Shown here piece by piece: positions 29,653 through 39,883 of a stretch of DNA of 64,000 bases. The position numbers and the translations under genes were made by a program. Every line of letters starts with the position of its first letter. Position 1 is the stretch's first letter. Below the pieces are notes generated by a model that had not been told where the DNA came from, made no database searches, and saw only the letters and a list, made by a program, of their open reading frames with translations. The stretch is from Ulva prolifera (lineage: Eukaryota; Chlorophyta; Ulvophyceae; Ulvales; Ulvaceae), in the NCBI GenBank assembly GCA_023078555.1, contig CM041197.1:9146842-9210841 (forward strand). The letters run 5' to 3'.

Positions 29653-31150
29653 TTAGCACAGGCGAGCGTGCATTCGAGACTTTGGCGTCGTTATCGAGCC
29701 ACGCGAGCGACAGCGGCGCGCAGGCGTCGCGGCGGCGGGAGTCTTCGTGTGAATAGGTGATATATCGTTCGAAAGAGGCAGGGCGAAGGTAGGAGCGAGC
29801 TGTCGGTGGCAGGAGCGGCGGGGTGAGCGCCGAGGAACCGCAGTGACGTGCATCGGGTGGCGTGGCGGGCGAGAGGCGTACAACGCGGCGACGAGCGGTG
29901 CGGCGCGGCGACGAGCTCGAGTGCAAAGAGTAGCTCCTGACAGATGTAAAATCAGGTCCACCAGAGCCCCAAAACAGCCATACCGAGCCTGAAAGCAAGC
30001 ACGACATCTGAAGACCAATGTCTCCCTGGATCGAGCCTCGAGGACAAGCCGCATCGAAAGTGGAGCTTGGACGGCACACCTACTTACGTTCAGCAAATCG
30101 CTAATGGGGCCATTGCTGTAGACGACAATGTAAGTGGCATCCAAGGTGGGCTAAGCTTGCACAAGCGGCGCACCAGCACGCACGATGTGCATGTGCACAT
30201 ATGCATGGGTGGGCGACGCCCAGAACGACAGGCATCTGTAGTGCCCGAGTGCAGGCGTGGATGACATAGTTGAGTAGAGGGCGTCTTTGTGAGTCTCACG
30301 ATGTTCGCACACGTCATATGGTGCACTGTGCGGGCCGGCATGGCGGGTTGAGTGCCTTGAGAACAACCATTATCGCGCAGCCTGAGGCGGGTTCGCTGGC
30401 CAGATCCCGGATCCATGACAGCAATATGGTGCTGGATTAGTTTTCGAACGCCATCGTGGACCTGGCGAATGTAGAGAGTCTGAAATGCCACCGGGCTGGT
30501 ACGGAGTCTCATACCGACGGGAGTTTGTGGAGACATAAGGCAGTGGGTGATCTGTTGTCTGTAAAATTTTCAGAAATAAATCAGGCGATCTGTGTAGTTG
30601 GGGCTGATTGCGCTCTCAGTAGGCTTGGCTGCCACCCGGGGGTGCAGCACCGCACCCATAGACCGCTCTGACACCCCTGCCGCATGGGCCACAGCTGCGC
30701 AACAATCCTGTCCTTTGGATGCAAACAGCACAGTTTGCTCTAGAGTGTATGGGGCTTGACTGCTGTGCATTCCGCTAGGCAGTCTGCGGGTGGGCCTGAT
30801 GATTCACAGAGTTGAATGGCCCCATTAGCTTTTTCCTGACCGCTTACACACCTGATCGTCGACGGTGACACTAATAACATGCAGGTAGATCGCCTGATTC
30901 ATACCCTTGATACAAACGTTGGTGAATGTGAACAATCGCGGCCGCATCAACGACTCAGCTGCATTGCAAACAAACCACATAGATATAGGCGAGCACGCCT
31001 TGACTGGACGCCCGCTACGGACCGCACACACCATGGCGCAGCAGACATTCCAAAACGATTACATACCTGCCCAGCTTGGCGTGAGGCGGCTAAGAACATG
31101 TCGTTCACGACAATACGCAGCCCGGGAGTCGCGAGCAAGGCAGGCGCCAT
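29653..31150 (-). CDS. Candidate multi-exon gene, unknown function
   Basis: Five minus-strand segments could be exons with agreeing phases: 31150-31067 (ATG; MAPALLATPGLRIVVNDMF; ends at CAG|GTATGT), 30953-30852 (RLFTFTNVCIKGMNQAIYL; ends CAG|GTGTGT), 30551-30462 (GMRLRTSPVAFQTLYIRQ; weaker CAG|GTCCAC), 30150-30088 (DATYIVVYSNGPISDLLN; ends AAC|GTAAGT) and 29988-29653. The implied introns range from about 99 to 311 bp. The last segment is GC-rich and arginine-rich and may overrun the real end. No known family is recognised. The first, second and fourth exons look best supported; the third is uncertain. Confidence 0.4.
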
Positions 31151-31542
31151 CTCTGCAGCCCAACGCCGACGTTTATTGAATCACCACCTGCTCACCAGTC
31201 TTTTACCGATCGATTGATTTAACGGCCTGAGTGGCATTGAAGCTGACAAAAGCGTATTGGAGCGCATCTACCCGCCTGTTCGGGCATGCACTCACCGAAA
31301 CACGCTGGACACGGTCGACATGCCAGCCCGACTTTTTCCGAGGGCACACGGCACGCAACCTGTAACATCATTTGATAGTTCTGCACGTGACGGGGTGCAT
31401 TTGACATCCCACAAGAGTCGATCACGAAGCACCGAAGTCGAGTAAAAGGGATAAAGGGTCCAAAAAGCGTCACGGGCGCCTGTCGCTGATGAAGTCGTTC
31501 TTGTAGTGGGAGAGTACGGCGCATTCAGACAGGGGATAGGTA
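31151..31542. other. Intergenic, no gene recognised
   Basis: Upstream side of the candidate gene starting at 31150. Only short unsupported ORFs are present. Confidence 0.5.
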
Positions 31543-31606
31543 GTGCCACTGTGGTTGTCTCCGACGGCTGCCGCACCCAACAAGATCTGCTCTCGTGACT
31601 CCCAAG
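31543..31606 (-). pseudogene. GT32 gene fragment
   Basis: About 64 bp on the minus strand resemble the end of exon 1 and the start of intron 1 of the glycosyltransferase gene at 55736-57818. The shared words are TTGGGAGTCA, GAGAGCAGATCTT and GACAACCACAGT. It encodes the equivalent of LGV(M/T)RADL. The rest of the gene is absent. It joins directly to the repeat at 31607-31785. Confidence 0.6.
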
Positions 31607-31785
31607 TGCAATTATGTTTCGCGTTGACAGGGGCACAGCAGCCTGCCAGCAGCCCCCAATCGCACCCAAACCACCAGGCTGCCAGCCTGCCAACTCCGGT
31701 GGCCAAACTCCAGCCTGAAACTCGCATGTGCCATCATGCACCACACAGCCTCAAACTTGACACAAGTACCACTCTATATCTGCAG
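31607..31785 (-). repeat. Repeat R, unoccupied copy of the MULE target
   Basis: The reverse complement matches 35036-35137 on one side and 39068-39149 on the other. Here the word GGCTGGCAGCC occurs once with no insertion, so this is a related empty site for the MULE at 35138-39067. Confidence 0.88.
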
Positions 31786-32786
31786 ATTATGTCTACTCAT
31801 TTTCAGCTGCATCGAAGACCTCTGCGTGACCTCGGCTCTGGTAGCTGTCAGCCCAGCGTGATTGTGTCCGTGCCACCGTTCTTTCGCAAATTCTGTGCCT
31901 GTGATGACACAGTATGGCTTCATTTGACTAGCTGCTGTACCATACGAATTATATCATAGCAACGTGTTGTGTCTGACGTACAGCACCTTTATTCTCGTGT
32001 CGAATACGGCTTCTTCAGAGCGCAAGTAACGCGCAAGAAACCGTACCGTCGCATTGCCGGCTACATGAAAGCTTCCAACAGGTGCCTTACAGCGGTGCTC
32101 ATGGATGCCATATCAATGCCGCGCTGCGTGCGCACACAGGTCCTACAAAAACGTGCATGTCGTGTGGGTGAAGGATCGCAGCCCGTCTTTGAACACACAT
32201 GCGAAGGAGGCTGCAGCCGATGTCTGTCCGAAACTGTAGCTGTAAGCGTGGATCAGGAACACGGGATATCTTGTTGCCAAACGGACCACCACCACAGTTG
32301 CCGTACAGGCGGTGTGTGCCTTACAGCCCAACTGCTGCAGCAGCATTGGTCCCCACGCTTGATTGCACTTGTTGCAATGGATTCATCGCTGCCTCGTTGC
32401 GGGAATTAATGTACTGATCGCGAAAGACCGTGCCAGCACGCTGTCTTAACATAACTGCTCCACATCAAGGGCTGCAGATCTGCAGAAACATTGCAAACAT
32501 GGCTGCCTATCCACCTCGCTGCATACAGCTGCACCTCGCTACACATAGCTCGACACAATCCACCAAAACAAGAGGTCCAATTCGATCATCGCTCAGACAT
32601 CGTTGTAGAGCAAGAACATGCCTCTGCAACAAACTGGCAGTCATCAGCAGTGCAAGTGCAACACGCCCACCATTGATACTTGAGCCGGGTCTTAATGTAC
32701 ATGCATAGGTACCGGAGTATGTAACCTCTGCAATGGAATGAGTACATGTCAACACGGGTGTGCTGTGCGAGAGTCTGGTGCGCACA
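31786..32786. other. Intergenic, no gene recognised
   Basis: Mixed-composition sequence with short ORFs on both strands and no recognisable domain. Confidence 0.5.
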
Positions 32787-33066
32787 TGTTGTGAAAGTGC
32801 CTCGTAGCGCACAAGGCAGGTGCACATTCGAATGCACGCACGGGGTGACACGTGGCAGTCACCAGCCCGCGAATGAGAAGACACATTCCAGCTCTCTTTA
32901 TAGGTCGAACAAGGTCATGGTTCAAGTATCTGACTCAGATACTGACCATGCAGGTGTGATCCCAGATCTCAGGCGTCATGTGCTAAGTACTCCGCACACA
33001 TACTTAACATTTCGCCCAACTAAAACTTACGGTATGACGCTTCCACTCGCGCTTGCATTCGAACAG
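32787..33066. repeat. 280-bp direct repeat, copy 1
   Basis: It appears identical over 280 bp to 33255-33534, starting TGTTGTGAAAGTGCC and ending TTCGAACAG. On the minus strand it includes a splice-donor-like ACC|GTAAGT and a CTATAAAG word. Confidence 0.95.
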
Positions 33067-33254
33067 GTATCGATGAGTAACCACGATCACATGGGCCCAT
33101 CATAACGTAAGCACCACATGACGCCTGTGATCGCTCTAACATGACCTCTCGTGTGCACAACTTCCCACAGGACATTCCAAACACTCGCGCTCCGAGAGAA
33201 CTTCCACCTGTGCCTCATGAGCTCGCACACGCTCGCTCCCGTGAAGGGGGGAGG

Positions 33255-33534
33255 TGTTGTGAAAGTGCCTCGTAGCGCACAAGGCAGGTGCACATTCGAA
33301 TGCACGCACGGGGTGACACGTGGCAGTCACCAGCCCGCGAATGAGAAGACACATTCCAGCTCTCTTTATAGGTCGAACAAGGTCATGGTTCAAGTATCTG
33401 ACTCAGATACTGACCATGCAGGTGTGATCCCAGATCTCAGGCGTCATGTGCTAAGTACTCCGCACACATACTTAACATTTCGCCCAACTAAAACTTACGG
33501 TATGACGCTTCCACTCGCGCTTGCATTCGAACAG
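33255..33534. repeat. 280-bp direct repeat, copy 2
   Basis: Second copy, 468 bp downstream. The 188-bp spacer is unrelated to it. It overlaps the 3' end of the repeat-protein ORF read on the minus strand, so the duplication copied the last coding bases and the donor site of that exon. Confidence 0.95.
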
Positions 33535-34305
33535 CACAACACAAGCACGGCCCATCAACATGCACGCAATGTGCAGCAGCTGCAGCTGAATATTGGCAGC
33601 CATACTCCTTGATACAGGTGCATCTACATATTCGAATGTCAGAGATGTGTGATCTCCAGTTCCAGAGCAGTGAGCTGGGGTGTGCTGTGCGAGTGCCGTA
33701 AATTTGCCGTATTGTGTGCCAGCACAAGTACAGACTATCTCCATGCACGCAATGTGCGGCAGTTGCAGCTGAATATTGGCAGCCATACTCCTTGAGACAG
33801 GTGCATCAACATATTCAAATTTCAGAGCTGTGCGACCTCCAGTTCCACAGTGGTGAGCTGGGGTGTGCTGTGCGAGTGCCGTAAATTTGCCGTATTGTGT
33901 GCCAGCACAAGCGCAGACCATCTCCATGCACGCAATGTGCAGCAGCTGCAGCTGAATATTGGCAGCCATACTCCTTGACACAGGTGCATCCACATATTCA
34001 GATTTCAGAGCTGTGTGATCTCCAGTTCTAGAACGGTGACCTTGGGTGTGCTGTATGAGTGCCGCAGATGTGCCGATCTGTGTGCCGGCACAGGCATATA
34101 CCAACATCCTGCACTCAATGTGCAGCTGAAGCTGCAGGTTAGTCGTCACAGTCCTTGTCATGTGCAGAAAAGCTTGGGCCTCTATTGATGGAAGCAAGAA
34201 TGGACAGGCGGTACATGATTCTGGGCTCTCTAGAGCTGAACTGCATTGCTCAGCACCAGTGCCTCCTGATCCGGCTGAAGGACAGCAGCTGCACTCTTTG
34301 TCCAT
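33499..34305 (-). CDS. Hypothetical protein with 61-residue tandem repeats
   Basis: An open frame of about 269 codons on the minus strand, from ATG at 34305 to a probable donor ACC|GTAAGT at 33499/33498. After a cysteine-rich start come about four units with a 61-residue period. Each holds EYVDAPVSRSMAANIQLQL, then HIAC and C.CAGTQYGKFTALAQHTPAH. The last part resembles a degenerate C2H2 finger (aromatic, leucine and two histidines correctly spaced; the second cysteine one residue early). The first unit is the most diverged. The period is a multiple of three, so frame is kept; whether it is expressed is unknown. It could be a satellite with a chance frame. Confidence 0.4.
33540..34160. repeat. 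183-bp tandem repeat, three good units and one worn
   Basis: The word TATTGGCAGCCATACTCCTTGA recurs at 33591, 33774 and 33957, giving a 183-bp period. A fourth, diverged unit extends to about 34160. Confidence 0.92.
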
Positions 34306-35035
34306 TCGAAATTATACAGCAGCTGCTCCTGTAGCTTTGTAGACGGTGCATGTCAGCTGGTGTGTGCATGCGGGTTGCTGAGTTCTGCTGAGTTCTTCTT
34401 GAAACAGTCGTCGCAGCACATCCATTGCATCAAGCCAAAAAAGTCTACGCAAATTTAAGTATATTCTGTAAACTAATATACAAACTGCAGCCCGCAATGA
34501 AAGGCTGGACACCGATCAGGCAGAAACAAGTCTGGATGGACCTCCACCACTGGAGGATATCATGAATTTCTATTGCATGTTCGGATAAGCTAGAGATTTT
34601 CTCACCGAATGCAGATCGGAGGCAACTGCATTCCTTTTGCTCTGCACTCAGCTGGAACTGCATACTCCACATATGAACGATGGAATCTACGTGCTGAAGT
34701 ACAGATGCAGCGATGCCACTTGCAGGACCAGATTAGCCATACACAGGAAGTTTTGTACATACTGGTGTCCTTGGGACGTTCAGTCGGCGGCATCGGTGCA
34801 GCAACGGTGTTGCCTGGCGATCACCACACCATCGACCATTTACGTCGCGTACAAAAAGCATCAGGTGTAGCAGCGAATCAAACTAATCTATGTGCTGTGT
34901 CATCACCAGCACAAGCTTGTGGAGAGACAGGTTGCACGGGCACCCCCACGCTGGCGAGCGGAGCCTACAGCTACCAGTGGCGAGACACTCATAGACGCTC
35001 GATGCGGCTGAAACTATGCAGTAACAATATTGAGA
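34306..35035. other. Intergenic, no gene recognised
   Basis: AT-richer sequence with a few ORFs of 60-140 codons on both strands, none with a recognised domain. Confidence 0.5.
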
Positions 35036-35126
35036 CATAGAGTGGTACTTGTGTCAAGTTTGAGGCTGTGTGGTGCATGATGGCACACGCGAGTTTCAGG
35101 CCTGACTTTGGCCACCGGACTTGGCA

Positions 35127-35137
35127 GGCTGGCAGCC
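35127..35137. repeat. MULE target-site duplication, left
   Basis: GGCTGGCAGCC, repeated at 39068-39078. The empty relative at 31607-31785 has this word once. The word is nearly palindromic, so the boundary may shift by one or two bases. Confidence 0.88.
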
Positions 35138-35247
35138 CCCCGTGTTATTTTCCCCGACGGTTATACACCACGCCACCCTCGCTAGCTTGCAGTCTCAACA
35201 AAACTCAAAGCGAAAGCATCAGGGCCACCACAGAGACACACTAAATC
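35138..35247. repeat. MULE terminal inverted repeat, left
   Basis: It matches the reverse complement of 38959-39067 with a few mismatches, through CTAGCTTGCAGTCTCAAC to the inner end ACTAAATC. Confidence 0.93.
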
Positions 35248-35635
35248 GATTGTTGGTTATCAGTTAGGACATCGTGGCCTTCGCGGCGTGATTGCGACTC
35301 GGTGGCTGCGACTCAATGCAGATGTGGCATTGGACGACCGTTTATGGACAGCACTCCTCGAAACTCCGTCGTAACTTTGCACAGCTACGTTTTAACACAT
35401 ATCTGAGCTTTTCGTGATGTATCTGGGGCCCACACAACTCGACCTGTTGGGTCGGGTGCCTCGACCTGCCACAAGTTCACGTCAGATACTCAATTTGTTG
35501 AAAGCTTGTCCTGTCAACGCCAATAGACGATAGCACTGGTGCATCAATCGTAGCGGGACAAATGGCATTTGTAAGGTGTGCTGAACATTGCTACAGACGA
35601 TGGCCAGCCCACAGCACTTACACTCTTTAACACTT

Positions 35636-38600
35636 CTACATACTGGACATAGAATTCTGTATCCCATTTGTCAGTAAATACACCATGTCGTCCATCTCGA
35701 CGCCCTGAGATTCGATTGTATCGGCAGCATCGTCGGCTATGATGGGCTGAAGAGGTGGCCTTGCACAGCTCAACGGGGCCTCGCGCACTGCAGCTGCGTT
35801 CTCCTTCTCCAAAACTTTATCCACCCACTTTGCTGAACGCTCATCGAATGTACTAGCTGTCTTCTTTGTGTCTGCTTTGATCTTCCTGCTGGTCTTGACA
35901 AACTTGGCACCCGAAGTAGGTCGAACACAATGGTTAGCCTCGACTGCATTCGATGATGTTTGTGGTCTGCTGCGCTTTCCAGCACAGTCATCTCTTCTCT
36001 GCAAAGCAGTTTTATGCCTTGTCACCTGTGGAACGTAACTCTGCACACAGTGGCCTTCTCGTGCAGCAATGTGGCCTGTAGCTACCACACTAGACCTCCG
36101 CGAGTGATGAAGGGCTTGCTTGAGCTCGGCCAAAACTGTTGTGAAGCTGCCGTAAATCCTCCTGCGGAGGTGCGCAGGGAGGTCACGATCACTGAACTGT
36201 TCAATAATCTCCTGTGCACCAGCCATCAGCTCTGAACCTCTCCTGTCTTGCTCGATCTTAGAAGGCGTTCGCTTTTCAGTGATCACTGCAGCGCTACTGA
36301 CAGCAATGCCTTCAGTGTCGCAAGCAGCAGTTCCTGATCCTGCAGCTGCTTTGCAAGGCGTTCTTTGGGACGGTGCACACGTAAGCACTTCACAATCTTT
36401 TGCCTTTTCACCAGCCTGTGGCGTTTGCATCATACTCAGCGCTCGCACAAGTGGTGCGATTCCACCCTTGCCAAGGTGACAGTGTCCCATTGCTCCGAAG
36501 TTAGAACCAGCATGCTTGACGCACATGTTCAAGAATGCATCTGTGTTCTTCTGAGCGACTTCTGGAAACATAGTAGCGAGCGCCAACATGTGGTGGACAC
36601 AGAAGAGCTGCTGGCGGCCTGCATCGCAACTACAGCAGTTGTGGTCCTCATCACAAGCAGTGAGCATGTACTGCTTGCCCTGCACAGTGACACGAGCACT
36701 TGTTGAGTTCGTATGCTCATGAGTCAGCTCCACAAGCGACGTCGTCTGCATGCAATGCAGCTCCAGAATCTTTTTTACATCTGTAGCTATCTCAAGCAGT
36801 GCTTCCTCACGTTTATGATTGCGAACCAAGCCTGCACACACATGGACAGTGACATACTGCATTTGCAGCAGGTTGACCTGTTGTGGCACATGGCACTTCA
36901 TGCGCACCAGCTGCGAGTAGTGCTCTGGAGTTGTAGTAGTTTGGCATGATGGTCGAAAACAGGTGGAGAATGAGCTGGTCCACTCGGAACAGATGTTTTC
37001 GACCGGTGACTCGGTCTAGCACACTCTTGGCGGAAGAGTTGAAGCCTTCACATACTCCAGTGGTCCTTTGTGCGGCGAAGCAAGTGAATGTGCATACACT
37101 CACCACCCACTTTCCTGCATACTCGGGTGCTTTCAGGATGCAGGGCCTTTGGCATGCTACAGATGTCAGTGAAGCGGCAAACTTACTGAGTTTTGGCTGC
37201 CATTGCTTCTTGACGTACTGCACGGCTCCAGGCTGTGTTTCAGACCACCTGCAAATACCTCTGAGCTGATCTAGAAGTAGCGCCTCACACAAGTGACACA
37301 TCTTGAGGATGCGCCTACCTTGTGCACCATTCATCAAGCATCTTTGATGCAAGCGCAAGCGTCTGCTCTTCAGTGTCGCAGGCTTTCATATACATGATGG
37401 CCACAAGTCCTTTCTCCATGGCGTGATAGGCTTCTGCTCTTTCTGCCGGCCTGCCCGATGTTTTGCCTTGCAATTGCTGCTGCAAAGCTGCTCGGACATG
37501 ATAGAGACATAAGCCTTGTACAGCATACGGGAAGACAGAGCTGGCAGCTTTCTGATTAGCTGCTGAATCATCCGTCAGAATGGAGGCAGGCTGCAAATTG
37601 CTGCTTCCTTCTCCACCCTCGTTCAATGCTTGTTTGAAAACTTGAAGCACCTTCTCGAAACTTGCTGCGTCCTCATGCATCATAATGGCGAAACAGACAG
37701 GCAGCCCTTTGCCCCGCTCATCGACTGCAAGCATCACGAGCAAAGAAAACCCATATCTGTTGGTTCCAAAAGTGGTGTCCATCACAAGGACTCGACCAGG
37801 AACGAATTCCCTTGCCCATTTCATCATCTGATCATTTGCTAGGATAATGAGGCAGTCCTGCTCATTGTTGATCACCGGCTCTGCAAGAAAAATCCTTGGC
37901 TCGGAGCTGCCGTCCTGTCCATACTGCAAGGAGTCAAATTCTCAGTGATGAAAGATTGGAGTGGGCGAGTGAGTTATTCTTTGGACAGGCTTACCCTGAT
38001 GGTCACAGAAATGGCATCCTCGGGATTCTTTTTAAACATAGCTGTCGCTATCTGCCTGCGCAAATTTGCAAGGAACGTGTTGTCGATCGTAGCGTCCTTT
38101 ACGAAGGGTGTCTGCACAAGTTGTGACATCAACGTGTGAGGCTCTGCAGAAGGTAGTCCGGCTTCGGTTGCAAGCCGTTGCAGGTTGCCTGCACATGCGG
38201 AATCTTTCCAGTCCCATACATCAGACAGCTTAACCACACCATGTGATGTAGATCGCACTCTGCAGTATCAAAGGATTTGGTACTCCATCTGTGATTCTGG
38301 CAGCACAGAATGCTCTTGTTGCATCGCTGACCTTCAAAGGCTGGTGTGCACAGCCCTTTTCATTTGGATCACTACTGTGCTTCCCATGATTATGCAAGAC
38401 GATATACAGATCATTGGGATGATTGCGAAACACCCGACAGTGCATGCTGTACCGGCAAGCACAACATGTGGCACCAGTGCCCCTAGCATCTTTCCCTACT
38501 CGAGTAGGACATTTTTTGCCAGATGCCTGGCCTGAGTTCGTAGCCAGTTTGGCAGCGTTTGCGCCAACCAGCCCCGCACTCTGCTTCAGTTTAGCTGATT

Positions 38601-38919
38601 TTTTCCCAGCACCCGAGAAATTGCAATTGAACATTTGATTCAATGTAATTTTTTTACTGGCCTGATCCTTCTCCTTATATAGCTTGCAACCTCCCCGTTT
38701 TTCCTCAGAGAGAACAAAATTCGCAGCCGTGTTGTTGACATCGTCACAGCGAAGACAAGCAGCGACGGCACCCCTGCGCGAATCCAGGGTCCAAACTATT
38801 TGATCATAAGTTGCGGACTCATAAGGCTGAGGTTCGAGGCGCAAATCGCGTACATCCCACGAGATGGACAGGTCCGGCAGTACATTCGAATTTGGAAGCG
38901 CCATGGCATCTAAACGCAT
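35636..38919 (-). CDS. MULE transposase with SWIM zinc finger
   Basis: Exons on the minus strand: from ATG 38919 to about 38260-38330; about 38259-37995; 37923-37319; 37248-35636. Two introns are clear, 37994-37924 (GTAAGC...GCAG, 71 bp) and 37318-37249 (GTAGGC...GCAG, 70 bp), and both keep frame. Near 38250 the frame changes; a third short intron ending CTGCAG at 38260 would explain it, but the donor is uncertain. Near 36950 another frame change (between MPNYY and PEHYSQLVRMKCH) has no intron signal and may be a 1-bp lesion. Domains: N-terminal Cys/His DNA-binding region (CCACRYSMHCRVF ... HNHG); DDE core with DTTFGTNRYG and LTDDSAANQKA ... CLYHVR; TTGVCEGFNSSAKS; SWIM finger CSCDAGRQQLFCVH; basic C-terminal tail. 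It cuts and pastes the element at its inverted ends. Confidence 0.88.
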
Positions 38920-38958
38920 CTCGACTGAACGCAATGCCAACTGATTTGAAAAATGATG

Positions 38959-39067
38959 GATTTAGTGTGTTTCTGTGGTGGCCCTGATGCTTTCGCTTTG
39001 AGTTTTGTTGAGACTGCAAGCTAGCGAGGGTGGCGTGGTGTACAACCGTCGGGGAAAATAACATGGG
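38959..39067. repeat. MULE terminal inverted repeat, right
   Basis: Inverted partner of 35138-35247. The transposase ATG at 38919 lies 40 bp inside, so this end probably holds the promoter. Confidence 0.93.
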
Positions 39068-39149
39068 GGCTGGCAGCCTGGTGGTCTGGGTGCGATAGGG
39101 GGCTGCGGGCATGCTGCTGGGCCCCTTTTAACGCGAAACATAACTGCCA
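39068..39149. repeat. Right half of repeat R with MULE target duplication
   Basis: It begins with the second GGCTGGCAGCC (39068-39078) and continues as in the unoccupied copy, read there in reverse, up to AACGCGAAACATAACTGCC. The left half is 35036-35137. Confidence 0.85.
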
Positions 39150-39883
39150 AGTCTGAGTCTCAAAGGCACAGCTCTACCTCGAGAGATAGTCGTGGCGATC
39201 ACGCGCACCTTAGACGCGAAAGCCCACTCCAAAGATTCCTCTCCAAAGAGCCCTCTCCAAAGCTAGGAAGTGAGAGAAGAGAGGCAGCACAGGAGAAGTG
39301 ACAGCCATAACATGTCGGAATGCGTGTGACACATGCAGGCGTTGCCGTACCGAGCTGCAGAGGTCTTCGCATGCAGATTACCGCACATCAGGTTGTGCAC
39401 ATCCCGCGGCACAATGTGAAAGCCCTTGGCAAGCTTGGAATCTCGGCTTCCAGGGGGTGCGGCCATGCGTGTGTGGCCGATGGGCGCTAGTTGTGAACTG
39501 CAAGCGTCAAGCGTCGCAACGCGGCCGTACGAGGCGAGGCGGCATGCTTCCAACACCTAGACATGAGCCTGTTACGCCCAGCTGTGTCGAGAAATCACTG
39601 TCCGGATACAGCTGCATACGGCAGCGATTTGCAGCGAATGTGCTCGGCTGACACCTACGTTGCTGATCTACAGTATACAGTAATCGATTATATCTCGAGT
39701 ATCGTCGCAGAGTCCAGAGTCGACGCAGGCACACTGTGTGCTACACACGTTGAGTCGTGCACCAAGTTACGCAATATCGTGACTCAGACTGGAGACGCTC
39801 ATGGGCGCCATGGCGTTTGACCATCAGTGAAGTCAAGCAGGCCTCAACGAGCCGTTTGCGCTGGTTCCAGCCAGACTACAGCG
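39150..39883. other. Upstream region of the GT32 gene
   Basis: No coding frame is recognised. The open frame into the next gene extends upstream of its ATG without another ATG, so a first noncoding or short exon could lie here. Confidence 0.5.

Larger units (their letters stand above)
35138..39067 (-). mobile_element. Mutator-like (MULE) DNA transposon, 3.9 kb
   Basis: Terminal inverted repeats of about 110 bp (35138-35247 and 38959-39067) have tips CCC(C)(G/A)TGTTATTTTCC. An 11-bp target duplication flanks them. Inside is one minus-strand transposase gene with introns. Long inverted ends, an 11-bp duplication and a MULE transposase agree. The two ends differ at only a few positions, so the insertion is fairly young. 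It landed in a copy of repeat R. Confidence 0.93.

Noticed and set aside
29459-30079. A 206-codon minus-strand ORF
   Set aside because: Arginine/proline/serine-rich composition from GC-rich DNA and conflict with the better-supported candidate exons on the same strand.
31292-31744. Minus-strand 150-codon ORF as a gene
   Set aside because: It spans repeat R and a GT32 scrap in different frames; only the short homologous pieces are supported.
33540-34160. CRISPR-like regularly spaced repeat
   Set aside because: Period is 183 bp with the whole unit conserved, no short repeat plus unique spacers; the genome is eukaryotic.
37896-38535. Plus-strand ORFs across the MULE
   Set aside because: Shadows of the transposase; the minus strand has clear domain motifs and splice sites.
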